Origin: Paenibacillus rhizophilus
Lineage (GTDB): Bacteria; Bacillota; Bacilli; Paenibacillales; Paenibacillaceae
Length of the DNA: 64,000 bases
Direction of reading: 5' to 3'
NCBI RefSeq assembly: GCF_003854965.1
Contig: NZ_RQPI01000008.1
Span: 124,001 to 188,000, forward strand
In this document: piece by piece, positions 44,601-54,043 of the stretch
How the letters are laid out: each line of letters begins with the position of its first letter
How positions within the stretch are numbered: the first letter of the stretch is position 1
The notes under the pieces: generated by a model
What the model was told of the DNA's origin: nothing
Database searches by the model: none
The model's input: only the letters and a program-made list of their open reading frames with translations
Translations under genes and position numbers: made by a program

Positions 44601-45347
44601 ATGGAAGATGAGAACGCGGCATACGAAAAACAATCTCCAGCGAGAGCCCCGGTCAAGGAAATCAATCTGAAAGAATGGGCTTTAGTCATCAAAAGGAGAA
44701 TATGGATTATTCTCCTGCCGACCCTCCTTTTTGCCGTGCTGGGGGGACTGTACAGTTCACAGCCGGAAGTGCCCCTGTACTCCTCTTCGGCCAGAATCAT
44801 GATTCCCGCGACTACACCCGAGCAGCTCAGCACAATCAAAGTGTTCATTCGGGAACCGGTCGTTCTGGAACGAGTGATCCAGGAGACGGGAATCCCCAGA
44901 TCGCCTGGAGGTTTGCGCGGTCAGATCAGCGTGGACAGTGTGGACAATTCCATCATTACGCTCATTTCGGTTGTCGACACGGACCCTGCGGTCGCGCCGC
45001 AGCTCGCCAATGCCGTCGTTCGCGTCTTTGCTGATGAAGTAAGCAAGCGTATGGGCTTTACCGGGATCAGTTTTCTTACTGAAGCGGCAGAATCGCCGAA
45101 TCCCGCGCCGATTAATCCGCCGAGCGACCGTGCGCTGAAGGTAGGGTTGTTTGCCGGTCTTGTCATCGGTTTGGGTCTGGCCTTCTTGCTGGATTCGCTG
45201 GATGACACCCTGCGCTCCGAGAAAGATATTGAACGGATATTAGGCATCGATACACTGGGGCAGGTTTCCAAATTCCAGCGGAAAAACCTCTCGGGCAATT
45301 CCAGAAGAAAAAATGAGTATATACGAGGTGAAGCCATTGGCTCATAG
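44601..45347 (+). CDS. Wzz-type chain-length/tyrosine-kinase modulator (EpsA/CapA-like)
   Basis: A 248-residue membrane protein and first gene of the EPS operon. A cytoplasmic N-terminus leads to LKEWALVIKRRIWIILLPTL, the first membrane helix of Wzz proteins, then an extracellular loop, then a second helix (VGLFAGLVIGLGLAFLLDSLDD) with the Pro-rich approach PAPINPPSDRA. The loop is short for the family. It activates the partner tyrosine kinase and sets polymer length. The ATG at 44601 is favoured behind AAAGTGGGTGA; a GTG at 44589 is also possible. Confidence 0.87.
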   Translation: MEDENAAYEKQSPARAPVKEINLKEWALVIKRRIWIILLPTLLFAVLGGLYSSQPEVPLYSSSARIMIPATTPEQLSTIKVFIREPVVLERVIQETGIPRSPGGLRGQISVDSVDNSIITLISVVDTDPAVAPQLANAVVRVFADEVSKRMGFTGISFLTEAAESPNPAPINPPSDRALKVGLFAGLVIGLGLAFLLDSLDDTLRSEKDIERILGIDTLGQVSKFQRKNLSGNSRRKNEYIRGEAIGS

Positions 45348-45996
45348 GGAGAAAAAATTGGATTCACGGTCGGTTCACGGCTGTCTTCTCATTCATAATA
45401 ATCCCGCGGCGGCTGCCTCCGAGCAGTACAGAAGGATACGGAACAACATTCGGATTGCTTCGGGGAAAAAAGAGCGGCTTTCACTGGTCATTACTTCTCC
45501 TTCGTCTGGGGAAGGGAAATCGACTTCTGCCGTGAATTTGGCGATCAGCTTCGCCCAGCGGGGAGATAAAGTGCTGCTTGTGGACGCCAATGTCAGGAAC
45601 CCGATTCTGAATCAGGTGTTCGGCATCAAGCAATGGCCCGGACTCTCCGACGGATTGGCCATCGGAATTGAATTTAACGAAATCGTATATCCGACGAACA
45701 TTGATGGGCTGGCCGTCATTCCTGGCGGGTCGCCTATGCCGGGAGCGGCTGATCTGCTGGACTCCCAGGCGATGAAGGAATTACTGGAGCGGGCCAAAGC
45801 CGAATATACCGTCATCCTGATCGACAGCCCGGCGGTGCTGGATACCCCGGACGCGATTGCGCTGGCGGGCCGGTGCGATGGGGTCGTACTCATTCTCCGC
45901 AGCGGAAAGACGCAGCAGAAGAATGCCTTTGAAGCGAAGCGTCTGCTGGATTTCGGGAAAGTGAAAATTTTAGGAAGCCTGCTTAACCGGAGTTAG
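45313..45996 (+). CDS. BY-type tyrosine kinase (EpsB/CapB-like)
   Basis: A 227-residue ATPase with Walker A SSGEGKSTSAVNLA (near residue 55), Walker A' VLLVDANVRNPI and Walker B VILIDSPAVLDTPD. A C-terminal tyrosine cluster, common in BY kinases, is not present; the protein ends GSLLNRS. It phosphorylates EPS enzymes and cycles with the modulator encoded just before. The first 35 bases overlap that gene. The ATG at 45313 has a weak binding site; a TTG at 45337 behind GAGGTG is an alternative start. Confidence 0.88.
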   Translation: MSIYEVKPLAHREKKLDSRSVHGCLLIHNNPAAAASEQYRRIRNNIRIASGKKERLSLVITSPSSGEGKSTSAVNLAISFAQRGDKVLLVDANVRNPILNQVFGIKQWPGLSDGLAIGIEFNEIVYPTNIDGLAVIPGGSPMPGAADLLDSQAMKELLERAKAEYTVILIDSPAVLDTPDAIALAGRCDGVVLILRSGKTQQKNAFEAKRLLDFGKVKILGSLLNRS

Positions 45997-46049
45997 GAAG
46001 AGGGACGATAGCCGCACTTCATTTGTTTTAGGGAAGGGGTGAGTGAACG

Positions 46050-47894
46050 TTGTTTTATAAGCATCGTCTATCCGTTTTAATTGTTTTGGATTCGTTTATT
46101 GTGCTGACGGCTATATTTGCAAGCAGCTTTCTGGTTAACGCTTCTCTTAATGTATTTACATATCCGGTGATTATCAGTTCGGTCACATTACTCCTCAGTC
46201 ATCACATCTTCGCTTTTGTGTACCATCTCTATCGCAAAGCCTGGAAGTATGCGGGCGTTGAAGAAAGCCTCCTCATTGCGAAAGTGGTGTCTTTCTCCAT
46301 GCTGGCGGCGGCCACCGTGCAATTCGTCTTCTCGTTTGACGTTCAATACCGGCTGCTGCTGGTAACCTGGCTGCTTCATATGATGCTGATCGGCGGGTCG
46401 CGTTTTTGCTGGAGGGTACTCAGGACCGCTCATGCGAAGCAGGAGACGAGCAGCGCGACGGACGGCGCCAAACGGACGCTGATCATCGGCGCGGGCTCGG
46501 CCGGAACAATGGTTGCAAGGCAGCTGCTGTCCGGATCAGACAAGGAACTGAAGCCGGTCGCTTTTGTCGACGATCATTTGAGCAAGCTTGGTCTTGATAT
46601 TATGGGGATTCCCGTTGCCGGCAGAATCAAAGATATTGAATATCTGGCCGGGCGGTATAAGGTTGACCATATTGTCATCGCCATTCCTTCACTGCCCAAA
46701 GACCGGCTAAAGGCAATCTGCGAAGAATGCGCCAAGACCTCAGCCAAGACCCAGACGATTCCAATGCTTGAGGACATAGCGAGCGGCAAAGTGGCGGTCA
46801 GCCAATTCCGGGACGTTCAGGTTGAGGATCTGCTTGGCAGAGAACCGGTGCGGCTTGATCTTGACAGCATTTCGGGATATGTAACGGGCAAGGTCGTTCT
46901 CGTCACGGGAGCGGGCGGCTCCATCGGCTCGGAGGTATGCAGGCAAATCTCCAGATTCCGGCCCAAAAAGCTGGTGCTGCTCGGTCATGGAGAGAACAGC
47001 ATCTATACGATTGAAATCGAGCTTAAAGCGATGTTCCGGGACTCGGGCATTCAATTCTATACCGAGATCGCGGATTTGCAGGATGAGAGCAAAATTATCA
47101 GCTTGATGAAATTTCATCATCCGGATGTTGTCTATCACGCCGCTGCCCACAAGCATGTGCCGCTGATGCAGCGCAATCCCGAGGAAGCGGTCAAGAATAA
47201 CATTATCGGCACGATGAATGTCGCGCAGGCCGCAAGCCTGTCGGGAGTGGGAACGTTTGTCATGATCTCGACGGACAAAGCGGTAAATCCGACCAGCGTC
47301 ATGGGTTCGACCAAACGGATCGCCGAAATGATCATTCAGCATATGGACCGGTTCAGCGCAACCCAATTTGTCGCCGTCCGCTTCGGCAATGTGCTGGGCA
47401 GCCGCGGCAGCGTGATCCCGCTGTTCCGGAACCAAATTGAACAGGGCGGACCGGTGACCGTTACTCATCCCGATATGGTCCGGTATTTCATGACGATTCC
47501 CGAAGCGTCGCGGCTAGTCATTCAGGCGGGTGCTCTGGCGCGCGGGGGAGAAATTTTCGTGCTGGATATGGGCGATCCGGTCAAAATTGTCGATTTGGCC
47601 AAAAATCTGATCCGTATGTCGGGATACTCCATCGAGGAGATCGGCATTGAGTTCACCGGCATGAGACCGGGAGAGAAGCTGTATGAAGAGCTGCTGAGGG
47701 ATACGGAAGTTCATGATGGGCAGGTCTATCCCAAGATTTACGTCGGCAAGTCATACGAGGTGAACTTTGAATCCATCAATCACCTGCTCAAGGTCTATGA
47801 TTCGCTGTCCATCGAAGAACTGAGAAGCCTGCTGCTAGATATTGCCAACAACCGGATTGAAAAGGTGCCTCTTATGAAAGCAACGGTCGTCTAG
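46050..47894 (+). CDS. Membrane-bound UDP-sugar 4,6-dehydratase (EpsC/CapD/PglF type)
   Basis: A 614-residue protein. Four membrane helices cover residues 1-115, a first Rossmann-like domain starts at LIIGAGSAGTMVARQLL, and the catalytic SDR domain starts at VLVTGAGGSIGSEVCRQI. The active-site motif reads STDKAVNPTSVMGSTKR, with Met in place of the usual Tyr, as in WbpM/PglF enzymes. It converts UDP-GlcNAc to a 4-keto-6-deoxy sugar, the substrate of the aminotransferase later in the operon. Translation starts at TTG 46050 behind AAGGGGTGAGTGAACG. Confidence 0.92.
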   Translation: MFYKHRLSVLIVLDSFIVLTAIFASSFLVNASLNVFTYPVIISSVTLLLSHHIFAFVYHLYRKAWKYAGVEESLLIAKVVSFSMLAAATVQFVFSFDVQYRLLLVTWLLHMMLIGGSRFCWRVLRTAHAKQETSSATDGAKRTLIIGAGSAGTMVARQLLSGSDKELKPVAFVDDHLSKLGLDIMGIPVAGRIKDIEYLAGRYKVDHIVIAIPSLPKDRLKAICEECAKTSAKTQTIPMLEDIASGKVAVSQFRDVQVEDLLGREPVRLDLDSISGYVTGKVVLVTGAGGSIGSEVCRQISRFRPKKLVLLGHGENSIYTIEIELKAMFRDSGIQFYTEIADLQDESKIISLMKFHHPDVVYHAAAHKHVPLMQRNPEEAVKNNIIGTMNVAQAASLSGVGTFVMISTDKAVNPTSVMGSTKRIAEMIIQHMDRFSATQFVAVRFGNVLGSRGSVIPLFRNQIEQGGPVTVTHPDMVRYFMTIPEASRLVIQAGALARGGEIFVLDMGDPVKIVDLAKNLIRMSGYSIEEIGIEFTGMRPGEKLYEELLRDTEVHDGQVYPKIYVGKSYEVNFESINHLLKVYDSLSIEELRSLLLDIANNRIEKVPLMKATVV

Positions 47895-47918
47895 ACGCCA
47901 AGGAAAGGAAGGCCGCCC

Positions 47919-49094
47919 ATGTCCCGAAAAGTGTTGTTTTGCGCAACCGTCGACTTTCATTTCAGAGCCTTTCATCTGCCTGTACTGGAATGGTTTAAAG
48001 AGCGAGGCTGGGAAGTTCATATCGCGGCACGCGGAGAACTCGATCTGCCTTCTGTCGACAGGAAATTCAATATCTCCATTGAACGGTCGCCGCTGCGCAG
48101 CGGGAATTGGGCGGCTTACCGACAGCTGAAGGATATTATGAAGCGCAACGACTATGACATTATTCATGCGCATACGCCGATGGGCGGTGTTCTTGCCCGG
48201 CTGGCCGCGGCCGGCTCACGCAAGAAGGGAACCCGGATGCTGTACACTGCCCACGGTTTTCATTTCTGCCAAGGCTCTTCGCTTGCGAGCTGGCTGCTCT
48301 ATTATCCCATCGAGAAAGGTCTTTCACGGCTGACGGATTGTTTGATTACCATCAACGATGAAGATTACCGTCTGGCCGTCAATCGGGGGTTTAAAGCCGG
48401 GCAGATTGAACATGTGCACGGCGTGGGCGTGGATACGGACAAATTCAAGCCTGCTGGGCCCGCTGAAAAAGCACGGCTACGGCAGCAGTCTATATACGGA
48501 ACGGAGGAGGTGCTGATGTTCTATGCCGGGGAGTTCAACGGCAACAAGAATCATCAGCTGCTCATCCGCGCTTTGGCCCGGATCAAAGATCAAGGAGCCG
48601 GAATCAAGCTGCTGCTCGCGGGGGACGGTCCGCTTCAGGAGCAGTGCCGCCTGCTGGCATCGGAGCTTGGGGTCGCGGGCCAGGTGGATTTTCTCGGCTA
48701 CCGGAAAGATATTGACCGGCTGCTGCCCTTGTGCGACGCGGCGGTTTCGTCAAGCCTGCGGGAGGGGCTGCCGGTCAATATTATGGAGGCGATGGCCTGC
48801 GGCCTTCCCGTTATCGCCACAAGAAACCGGGGGCATGCGGAGCTTGTGAAGCCCGGGGAAAATGGATATCTTGTTGAACCCGGAACCGGGCAAGAAGAGC
48901 GGATGGCCGGATATATGCTTGAGCTTAGCCGGTCCTCCGAACTGCGGAGCAAGATGGGGAAGAAGAGTTTGGAGCTTGTCCAAACGTATAATTTGACGTC
49001 GGTCGTCAAGGAGCTTGGCTCCATCTACATAGGGCATATGCGGGAGGAGGAGAGCTATGAAGCCGGAAATCAGCATTATCATGCCCATATATAA
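47919..49094 (+). CDS. Glycosyltransferase, GT4 (EpsD-like)
   Basis: A 391-residue GT-B glycosyltransferase. Residues 1-180 hold the acceptor domain (CATVDFHFRAFHLPVLEWF, IIHAHTPMGGVLARL, YTAHGFHFCQGSS). The donor domain has MFYAGEFNGNKNHQLLIRAL, LLLAGDGPLQEQC and SSLREGLPVNIMEAMACGLPVIAT with the family's E-x7-E motif. It is close in layout to B. subtilis EpsD and to capsular transferases. Start behind AAAGGAAGGCCGCCC. It overlaps the next gene by 38 bases. Confidence 0.88.
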   Translation: MSRKVLFCATVDFHFRAFHLPVLEWFKERGWEVHIAARGELDLPSVDRKFNISIERSPLRSGNWAAYRQLKDIMKRNDYDIIHAHTPMGGVLARLAAAGSRKKGTRMLYTAHGFHFCQGSSLASWLLYYPIEKGLSRLTDCLITINDEDYRLAVNRGFKAGQIEHVHGVGVDTDKFKPAGPAEKARLRQQSIYGTEEVLMFYAGEFNGNKNHQLLIRALARIKDQGAGIKLLLAGDGPLQEQCRLLASELGVAGQVDFLGYRKDIDRLLPLCDAAVSSSLREGLPVNIMEAMACGLPVIATRNRGHAELVKPGENGYLVEPGTGQEERMAGYMLELSRSSELRSKMGKKSLELVQTYNLTSVVKELGSIYIGHMREEESYEAGNQHYHAHI

Positions 49095-50244
49095 TATGGA
49101 AGCCTATTTGCAGCGTTCTCTGGACAGCCTGTTGAACCAAACCTTCGGCAATCTGGAGATTATCGCGGTTAATGACGGATCGACGGACGGTAGCCTCTCC
49201 ATCCTCCGGCAATATGCCGGCCGGGACGACCGCATCATCCCGATCAACCGGAACAACGGCGGCGTATCTTCTGCCCGTAATGAAGGCATCAGAAACGCAA
49301 GAGGAAGGTACATCGCCTTTGTCGATCCGGATGATTGGGTGAAGCGCGATATGTTCATGGAGATGCGCGAAGCGGCGGAGCGGGAAGAGGCGGATATCGT
49401 CATGTGCACGTATATGCGCGAATTCGGCACGCACGCGAAAGAGAAAGTCTTCCCGCTTCCAGACATGAAAATATACCGTCACCAAGAGGTGCAGGACCGG
49501 ATTACAAGACGGCTGTTTGGTCCGCTGAGAGAGGAATTGGCGGAGCCCGATTATCTGGACGCCTGGGGGACCGTGTGGGGCAAGCTGTACCGGGCGGATT
49601 TAATCAAGAGGGCGGCAGCCTCTTTTATCGACCTGGAAACGATCGGAACCAACGAGGATTCGCTCTTCAACATCCATGTATGCCACCATGCCCGTTCCTT
49701 CGTCTTTCTGGGCCGCCCGTTCTATCATTACTGGAAGGCCAACACTTCATCTATCACCTCACGCCACAATCCCTTGTTGGAGAGCAAATTCAATAATCTG
49801 TACGGCCACATGAAATCTTATATCCGGGAGCGCGGGCTGCCCGAGGAATATACGGCGGCGCTGCATAACCGGATTTGCGTCAATACCTTGGGGCTCGGAC
49901 TCAATATCATAAGCGAGGATTATAAGGCGTCGGCATTCACCAAAATCAAGGAGATCCGAGCGCTTGTTGTAAGGCCCGAGGTGGCATCCTGTTTCGCCGG
50001 ATTTGAACTGCAATACTGCACCGGGGCCTGGAAGATATTCTTCCTGCTGGGCAAATGGAAAATGGCTGCAGGGATGTATTTCATGCTGAACGTAATCAAC
50101 CGATTGCGAATGAGGAAGACGGGAGGTGTGGACAATGGAGCCCGTTCGAATTCTGCAGGTCGTCACCGTCATGAACAGGGGCGGACTGGAAACGATGCTC
50201 ATGAACTATTATCGCCAGATGGACCGCGCCGACATTCAGTTTGA
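49057..50244 (+). CDS. Glycosyltransferase family 2 with long overlap into the next gene
   Basis: A 395-residue GT-A enzyme: ISIIMPIYNMEAYLQRSLDS, VNDGSTDGS and the nucleotide-sugar/metal motif FVDPDDWV. Residues after about 230 are family-variable. Start behind GGAGGAGGAGAGCT. The last 36 residues (after RLRMRKTGGVDNG) are read out of frame over the first 110 bases of the next gene and do not look like a natural GT2 end. A lost stop or small frameshift near 50120 is possible; enzyme activity should be unaffected because the catalytic domain is upstream. Place in the operon matches EpsE. Confidence 0.85.
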   Translation: MKPEISIIMPIYNMEAYLQRSLDSLLNQTFGNLEIIAVNDGSTDGSLSILRQYAGRDDRIIPINRNNGGVSSARNEGIRNARGRYIAFVDPDDWVKRDMFMEMREAAEREEADIVMCTYMREFGTHAKEKVFPLPDMKIYRHQEVQDRITRRLFGPLREELAEPDYLDAWGTVWGKLYRADLIKRAAASFIDLETIGTNEDSLFNIHVCHHARSFVFLGRPFYHYWKANTSSITSRHNPLLESKFNNLYGHMKSYIRERGLPEEYTAALHNRICVNTLGLGLNIISEDYKASAFTKIKEIRALVVRPEVASCFAGFELQYCTGAWKIFFLLGKWKMAAGMYFMLNVINRLRMRKTGGVDNGARSNSAGRHRHEQGRTGNDAHELLSPDGPRRHSV

Positions 50245-51259
50245 TTTTATGGTGCACAGGCCGGAAAGGGGACACTATGACGATGAAATCGAGTCGATGG
50301 GCGGTGTCATCTATCGAATGCCGCCAATCAAACCGGGGAATTACCGGCTGTATTTCAATAAACTGACGGAGTTCTTTCATGCGCATCGCGAATACAGGGT
50401 GGTCCATTCCCATATCAACGAGAACAGCAGCTTTGTTCTTAGGGAGGCCAAAAGAGCCGGTATTCCGTGCCGGATTGCGCACAGCCACCTCAGCGATCTA
50501 AGGCTGGACCTGAAATTTCCTTTCCGCGTATACGCCAAATATGTGATGAAGGATAATCCCAACCGGTATTTTGCCTGCTCGAAGAACGCGGGACGCTGGC
50601 TGTTCGGCAGAGAGATTGAGGAACGGAACTCTCTCGTTGTGATGAATAACGCGGTCAACCTTCGGGAGTTTGCCTTTGACCCCGCCGTACGCGAGAAGGT
50701 CAGGAGCGAGTTTCAGGCGGGCGAACGTTTGGTTATCGGCCATGTCGGCCGGTTCAACGAGCAGAAGAACCACTCGTTCCTGATTGACATCTTTTACAAC
50801 GTTTACCAGAGGAACCGCAATGTGCTCCTGGTTCTGGTCGGAGAGGGATATCTGGAGCCGGCGATCAGGCAAAAAGTCGAACAGCTCGGATTAAAGGATC
50901 ATGTCGCCTTTCTGGGTGTCCGTTCCGATATCCCGCGGCTGATGCAGGGCATGGACTTGTTCCTGTTCCCGTCCTTGTTCGAAGGGCTGCCTGTCGTTCT
51001 GGTGGAAGCGCAGGCGGCGGGACTAAGATGCATGGCTTCAAGCTCGATCACCCCGGAGTCGGATTTAACGGGCAGGGTGCGGTTCATCGGTCTTCAGGAG
51101 CCGGCCGACCTTTGGGCGCGGGAGATTCTGGACAGTTCCTGTGAGCGTGCGGATACATCGGAGCAGCTGCGCGAAAGCGGATATGACTCCGCGAAGACCG
51201 CAGAGTGGCTGGCCTCTTTTTACCATACGGAATGTCAGCCGATTCTTAATCAGAGGTGA
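50135..51259 (+). CDS. Glycosyltransferase, GT4 (EpsF-like)
   Basis: A 374-residue GT-B transferase: RILQVVTVMNRGGLETMLMN at the N-terminus is the hallmark of the EpsF/capsular GT4 group. The donor domain holds IGHVGRFNEQKNHSFLIDIF, LLVLVGEGYLEP and FPSLFEGLPVVLVEAQAAGL. The ATG at 50135 follows GGGAGG by eight bases; a GTG at 50126 is in frame. It begins inside the preceding gene, 110 bases before that gene's stop. Confidence 0.88.
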   Translation: MEPVRILQVVTVMNRGGLETMLMNYYRQMDRADIQFDFMVHRPERGHYDDEIESMGGVIYRMPPIKPGNYRLYFNKLTEFFHAHREYRVVHSHINENSSFVLREAKRAGIPCRIAHSHLSDLRLDLKFPFRVYAKYVMKDNPNRYFACSKNAGRWLFGREIEERNSLVVMNNAVNLREFAFDPAVREKVRSEFQAGERLVIGHVGRFNEQKNHSFLIDIFYNVYQRNRNVLLVLVGEGYLEPAIRQKVEQLGLKDHVAFLGVRSDIPRLMQGMDLFLFPSLFEGLPVVLVEAQAAGLRCMASSSITPESDLTGRVRFIGLQEPADLWAREILDSSCERADTSEQLRESGYDSAKTAEWLASFYHTECQPILNQR

Positions 51260-51264
51260 GCAAA

Positions 51265-52212
51265 ATGGCCCCAACGCTTACGGTCTTTACCCCGACCTAC
51301 AATAGAGCGCATACGCTGCATTTATGCTATCAGAGCCTGATCAGGCAGTCCTGCGGCGATTTTGTCTGGCTGATTATCGACGACGGCTCGACGGACCAGA
51401 CCCGGGAACTGGTGGAGGGCTGGATACGCGAGGGCAGGGTGCCCATCCGTTACCACTACCAGGACAATCAGGGAATGCATGGCGCGCATAACGCCGCCTA
51501 TGAACGGATCGATACGGAGCTTAACGTTTGTATCGACTCCGACGATTATTTGGCCGATGACGCCGTGGACAAAATCATTTCCTTCTGGAGGAAGCATGGA
51601 AGCGGGGAATATGCCGGCATCGTGGGCCTTGACGCCTCGCCTGACGGAGAGGTTATCGGAACGAAAATGCCGGAGAAGCTGAAGGCGTCGACCCTGAGCG
51701 GCCTGTATGCCAAGTGGAAGGTCAAGGGCGACAAGAAGCTGGTATATCGCACGCGGGTGACAAGCGGCGTTCCGCCATACCCGATTTATCAGGGCGAGCG
51801 GTATGTTCCGCTCTCGTATAAATACTTGCTGATCGATCAGCAGCTTCCGCTGCTGGTTATGAACGAGGTGCTGTGCCATGTGGAATACCGAACCGACGGC
51901 TCGAGCCTGAACATGCTTAACCAATACCGCAGAAACCCGCAGGGCTTCGCTTTTTTTCGGAAAGTGGCGATGCAGTATGCGCCGTCGTTTAAAGAACGGT
52001 TCCGCGAAGCCGTTCATTATGTGTCCAGCAGCCTGATCATGGGGAACCGCCAGTTTGTTGCGGAGTCGCCCCGCAAGGGGATGACGCTGCTGGCGTCTCC
52101 GCTCGGAATCTTGCTGTACTTGTACATCCGGCGGACGCAGCGTTCCGCGCCGGTCTCCGCGCCGGAAACGCCGAATCCGGCCAGGCTGGTGCAGGAGAGT
52201 GACGCGCAATGA
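51265..52212 (+). CDS. Glycosyltransferase family 2
   Basis: A 315-residue GT-A enzyme. N-terminal LTVFTPTYNRAHTLHLCYQS, DDGSTDQTRELV and the DxD-type motif VCIDSDDYLADDAV are all visible; WxxKxKGDKK occurs near residue 150, followed by a family-specific middle (YPIYQGERYVPLSYKYLL). The ATG at 51265 follows AGAGGTGAGCAAA; a GTG at 51256 is in frame. Its stop overlaps the EpsG-like gene (ATGA). Donor and acceptor unknown. Confidence 0.85.
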   Translation: MAPTLTVFTPTYNRAHTLHLCYQSLIRQSCGDFVWLIIDDGSTDQTRELVEGWIREGRVPIRYHYQDNQGMHGAHNAAYERIDTELNVCIDSDDYLADDAVDKIISFWRKHGSGEYAGIVGLDASPDGEVIGTKMPEKLKASTLSGLYAKWKVKGDKKLVYRTRVTSGVPPYPIYQGERYVPLSYKYLLIDQQLPLLVMNEVLCHVEYRTDGSSLNMLNQYRRNPQGFAFFRKVAMQYAPSFKERFREAVHYVSSSLIMGNRQFVAESPRKGMTLLASPLGILLYLYIRRTQRSAPVSAPETPNPARLVQESDAQ

Positions 52213-53282
52213 CCGTGTTATGGATTCACTTGGCATTTGCTTATCTGTTCTCGCTATCGGCCAGGTATTTCTCCACCCCGGTTGCGGCGCTTCCTGTAAA
52301 CGTCAGACCGAATCGTCTTCTGTTCTTCCTGACAGCGTTATGGTTCTGCCTCATTTCCGGGCTGAGAAAAAATATCGGAGACACGGAAACGTATATCCAC
52401 ACCTTTCGCACAGCTGATTTCACCTGGGAGTATATTTGGAAGACCGGCGATATAGGGTTCAATATTTTTCAAAAGATCTTGAAGATGTATACAGGCAACC
52501 CGCAGTATATGATTCTGATTACGGCGTTTGTCACCAACATGCTCATTATTATGGTGCTGTATAAATATGCCCGGCTGTTCGAGCTTGGCGTATTTATCTA
52601 TATCACTTCCGGCTCGTTTATTGTCTCGATGAACGGAATTCGGCAGTTTCTGGCGGCTTCGATCGTTTTCGCCGCGACGAAATATCTTTTTGAAGGCAAC
52701 TGGAAGAGGTATATCCCGGTAGTGCTGTTCGCCTCTTTGTTTCATCAAAGCGCCCTGGTCCTTATTCCAATCTATTTCATCGTCCGCAGAAAGGCCTGGA
52801 CCGTATCGACCCTGCTGCTGCTGGGAGTCGCGGTTATCATCGTCTTCGGCTTCAACCAATTTTCGGAGCTGTTGTTCTCGGCGATCAAGGATACGAACTA
52901 TGGCAAGTATGAGACGTTCTCGGAGGGGGGCGCCAATATGCTGCGGGTGGCCTTTTACGGATTCCCGCTGGCTGTCGCTTATCTCGGCAGGCAGAAGCTG
53001 AGCGCAATCTTCTCCGATATCGATGTGATCGTGAATATGGCTTTGATCGGCTTTGTATTGATGCTCGTTTCTACCCAGAACTGGATTTTTGCAAGACTGG
53101 CGATCTATTTCAACCTTTATCAGATTTTGCTTGTGGCGTGGATTGTGAAAGCGTTCCGGAAGAAGGATCAGAAGCTGGTCTACATGATTGTGCTGGGTGT
53201 GTACCTTGTCTATTTCTTTTATGAAAATGTGCTCACTCTCGGCATCGAATATCGAAGCAATTTCATTACTTGGTTCAATTAA
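52209..53282 (+). CDS. EpsG-family membrane protein, probable EPS polymerase
   Basis: A 357-residue protein with about ten membrane segments and the EpsG/Wzy-like signature: SGLRKNIGDTETYIHTF near residue 55, then YITSGSFIVSMNGIRQFLAASIVFAATKYL and LFHQSALVLIPIYF. The RxNIGDT and NGIRQ-x5 motifs are the conserved loop residues of the family. Such proteins join repeat units on the outer face of the membrane. Translation is coupled to the preceding GT2 by a four-base overlap. Confidence 0.88.
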   Translation: MTVLWIHLAFAYLFSLSARYFSTPVAALPVNVRPNRLLFFLTALWFCLISGLRKNIGDTETYIHTFRTADFTWEYIWKTGDIGFNIFQKILKMYTGNPQYMILITAFVTNMLIIMVLYKYARLFELGVFIYITSGSFIVSMNGIRQFLAASIVFAATKYLFEGNWKRYIPVVLFASLFHQSALVLIPIYFIVRRKAWTVSTLLLLGVAVIIVFGFNQFSELLFSAIKDTNYGKYETFSEGGANMLRVAFYGFPLAVAYLGRQKLSAIFSDIDVIVNMALIGFVLMLVSTQNWIFARLAIYFNLYQILLVAWIVKAFRKKDQKLVYMIVLGVYLVYFFYENVLTLGIEYRSNFITWFN

Positions 53283-53294
53283 GGAGGCAGCCGG

Positions 53295-54038
53295 ATGAAT
53301 TCTTCGGAGAGGATCCCCAGGGTTGTCCATTATTGCTGGTTTGGCCGCGGCGAGAAGCCGGGAAAGCTGCAGAAGTGCATCAAAAGCTGGCATAAGCACC
53401 TGCCTGAATTTCAATTCGTGGAATGGAACGAGGACAACTTCGATGTGACGGTTAACCGGTATGTACAGGAAGCCTACGAACAGCGGAAATATGCTTTTGT
53501 CAGTGACTATGCCCGGCTGCACGCCTTATATAGTCAGGGCGGAATCTACATGGACACGGATGTTGAGGTCATCAGACCGCTGGACCGTTTTCTGGAGCTG
53601 GAGGCTTTTTCCGGATTCGAGGATGGGCATTTTCTGCAATCCGGCACGATGGGGGCGGTCGCCGGTCACCCCTGGATCAAGGAACTTCTGGATTATTACG
53701 AAAACCGGAGCTTTCTTCTGCCGGACGGCTCGCCCGATACGACAACGAACACCGCGGTGATCAGCGAGATATGTATGCGGCACGGTCTGGAGCTTAACGG
53801 GCAGTATCAGGTGACGGAGAACGGCGTAAGCTTTTTTCCCCGGACTTACTTCAGCCCTTACGACTACATAAACGGCGGTAGCTATCTGACCGGGGAGAGC
53901 TATACGATTCATCATTTCGCGCAGTCCTGGCTGCCGCTTCACGTCAGGATCAGGAGCGGCGTGAAGCGGACGGTCAGCCGTGTGGTGGGTCCAAATAATA
54001 TTGCGAGAATGCGAAAGCTATTCTCCCAGGGGTCGTGA
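53295..54038 (+). CDS. GT32-type glycosyltransferase (DXD sugar-binding)
   Basis: A 247-residue enzyme. [19 protein letters not shown] and WNEDNFDV at the N-terminus and [24 protein letters not shown] near residue 75-95 are the GT32/capsular polysaccharide signature with the metal-binding DxD. The C-terminal part holds [20 protein letters not shown] precedes the ATG. It resembles enzymes that add galactose or mannose to EPS repeat units; donor unknown. Confidence 0.88.
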   Translation: MNSSERIPRVVHYCWFGRGEKPGKLQKCIKSWHKHLPEFQFVEWNEDNFDVTVNRYVQEAYEQRKYAFVSDYARLHALYSQGGIYMDTDVEVIRPLDRFLELEAFSGFEDGHFLQSGTMGAVAGHPWIKELLDYYENRSFLLPDGSPDTTTNTAVISEICMRHGLELNGQYQVTENGVSFFPRTYFSPYDYINGGSYLTGESYTIHHFAQSWLPLHVRIRSGVKRTVSRVVGPNNIARMRKLFSQGS

Positions 54039-54043
54039 ATATC

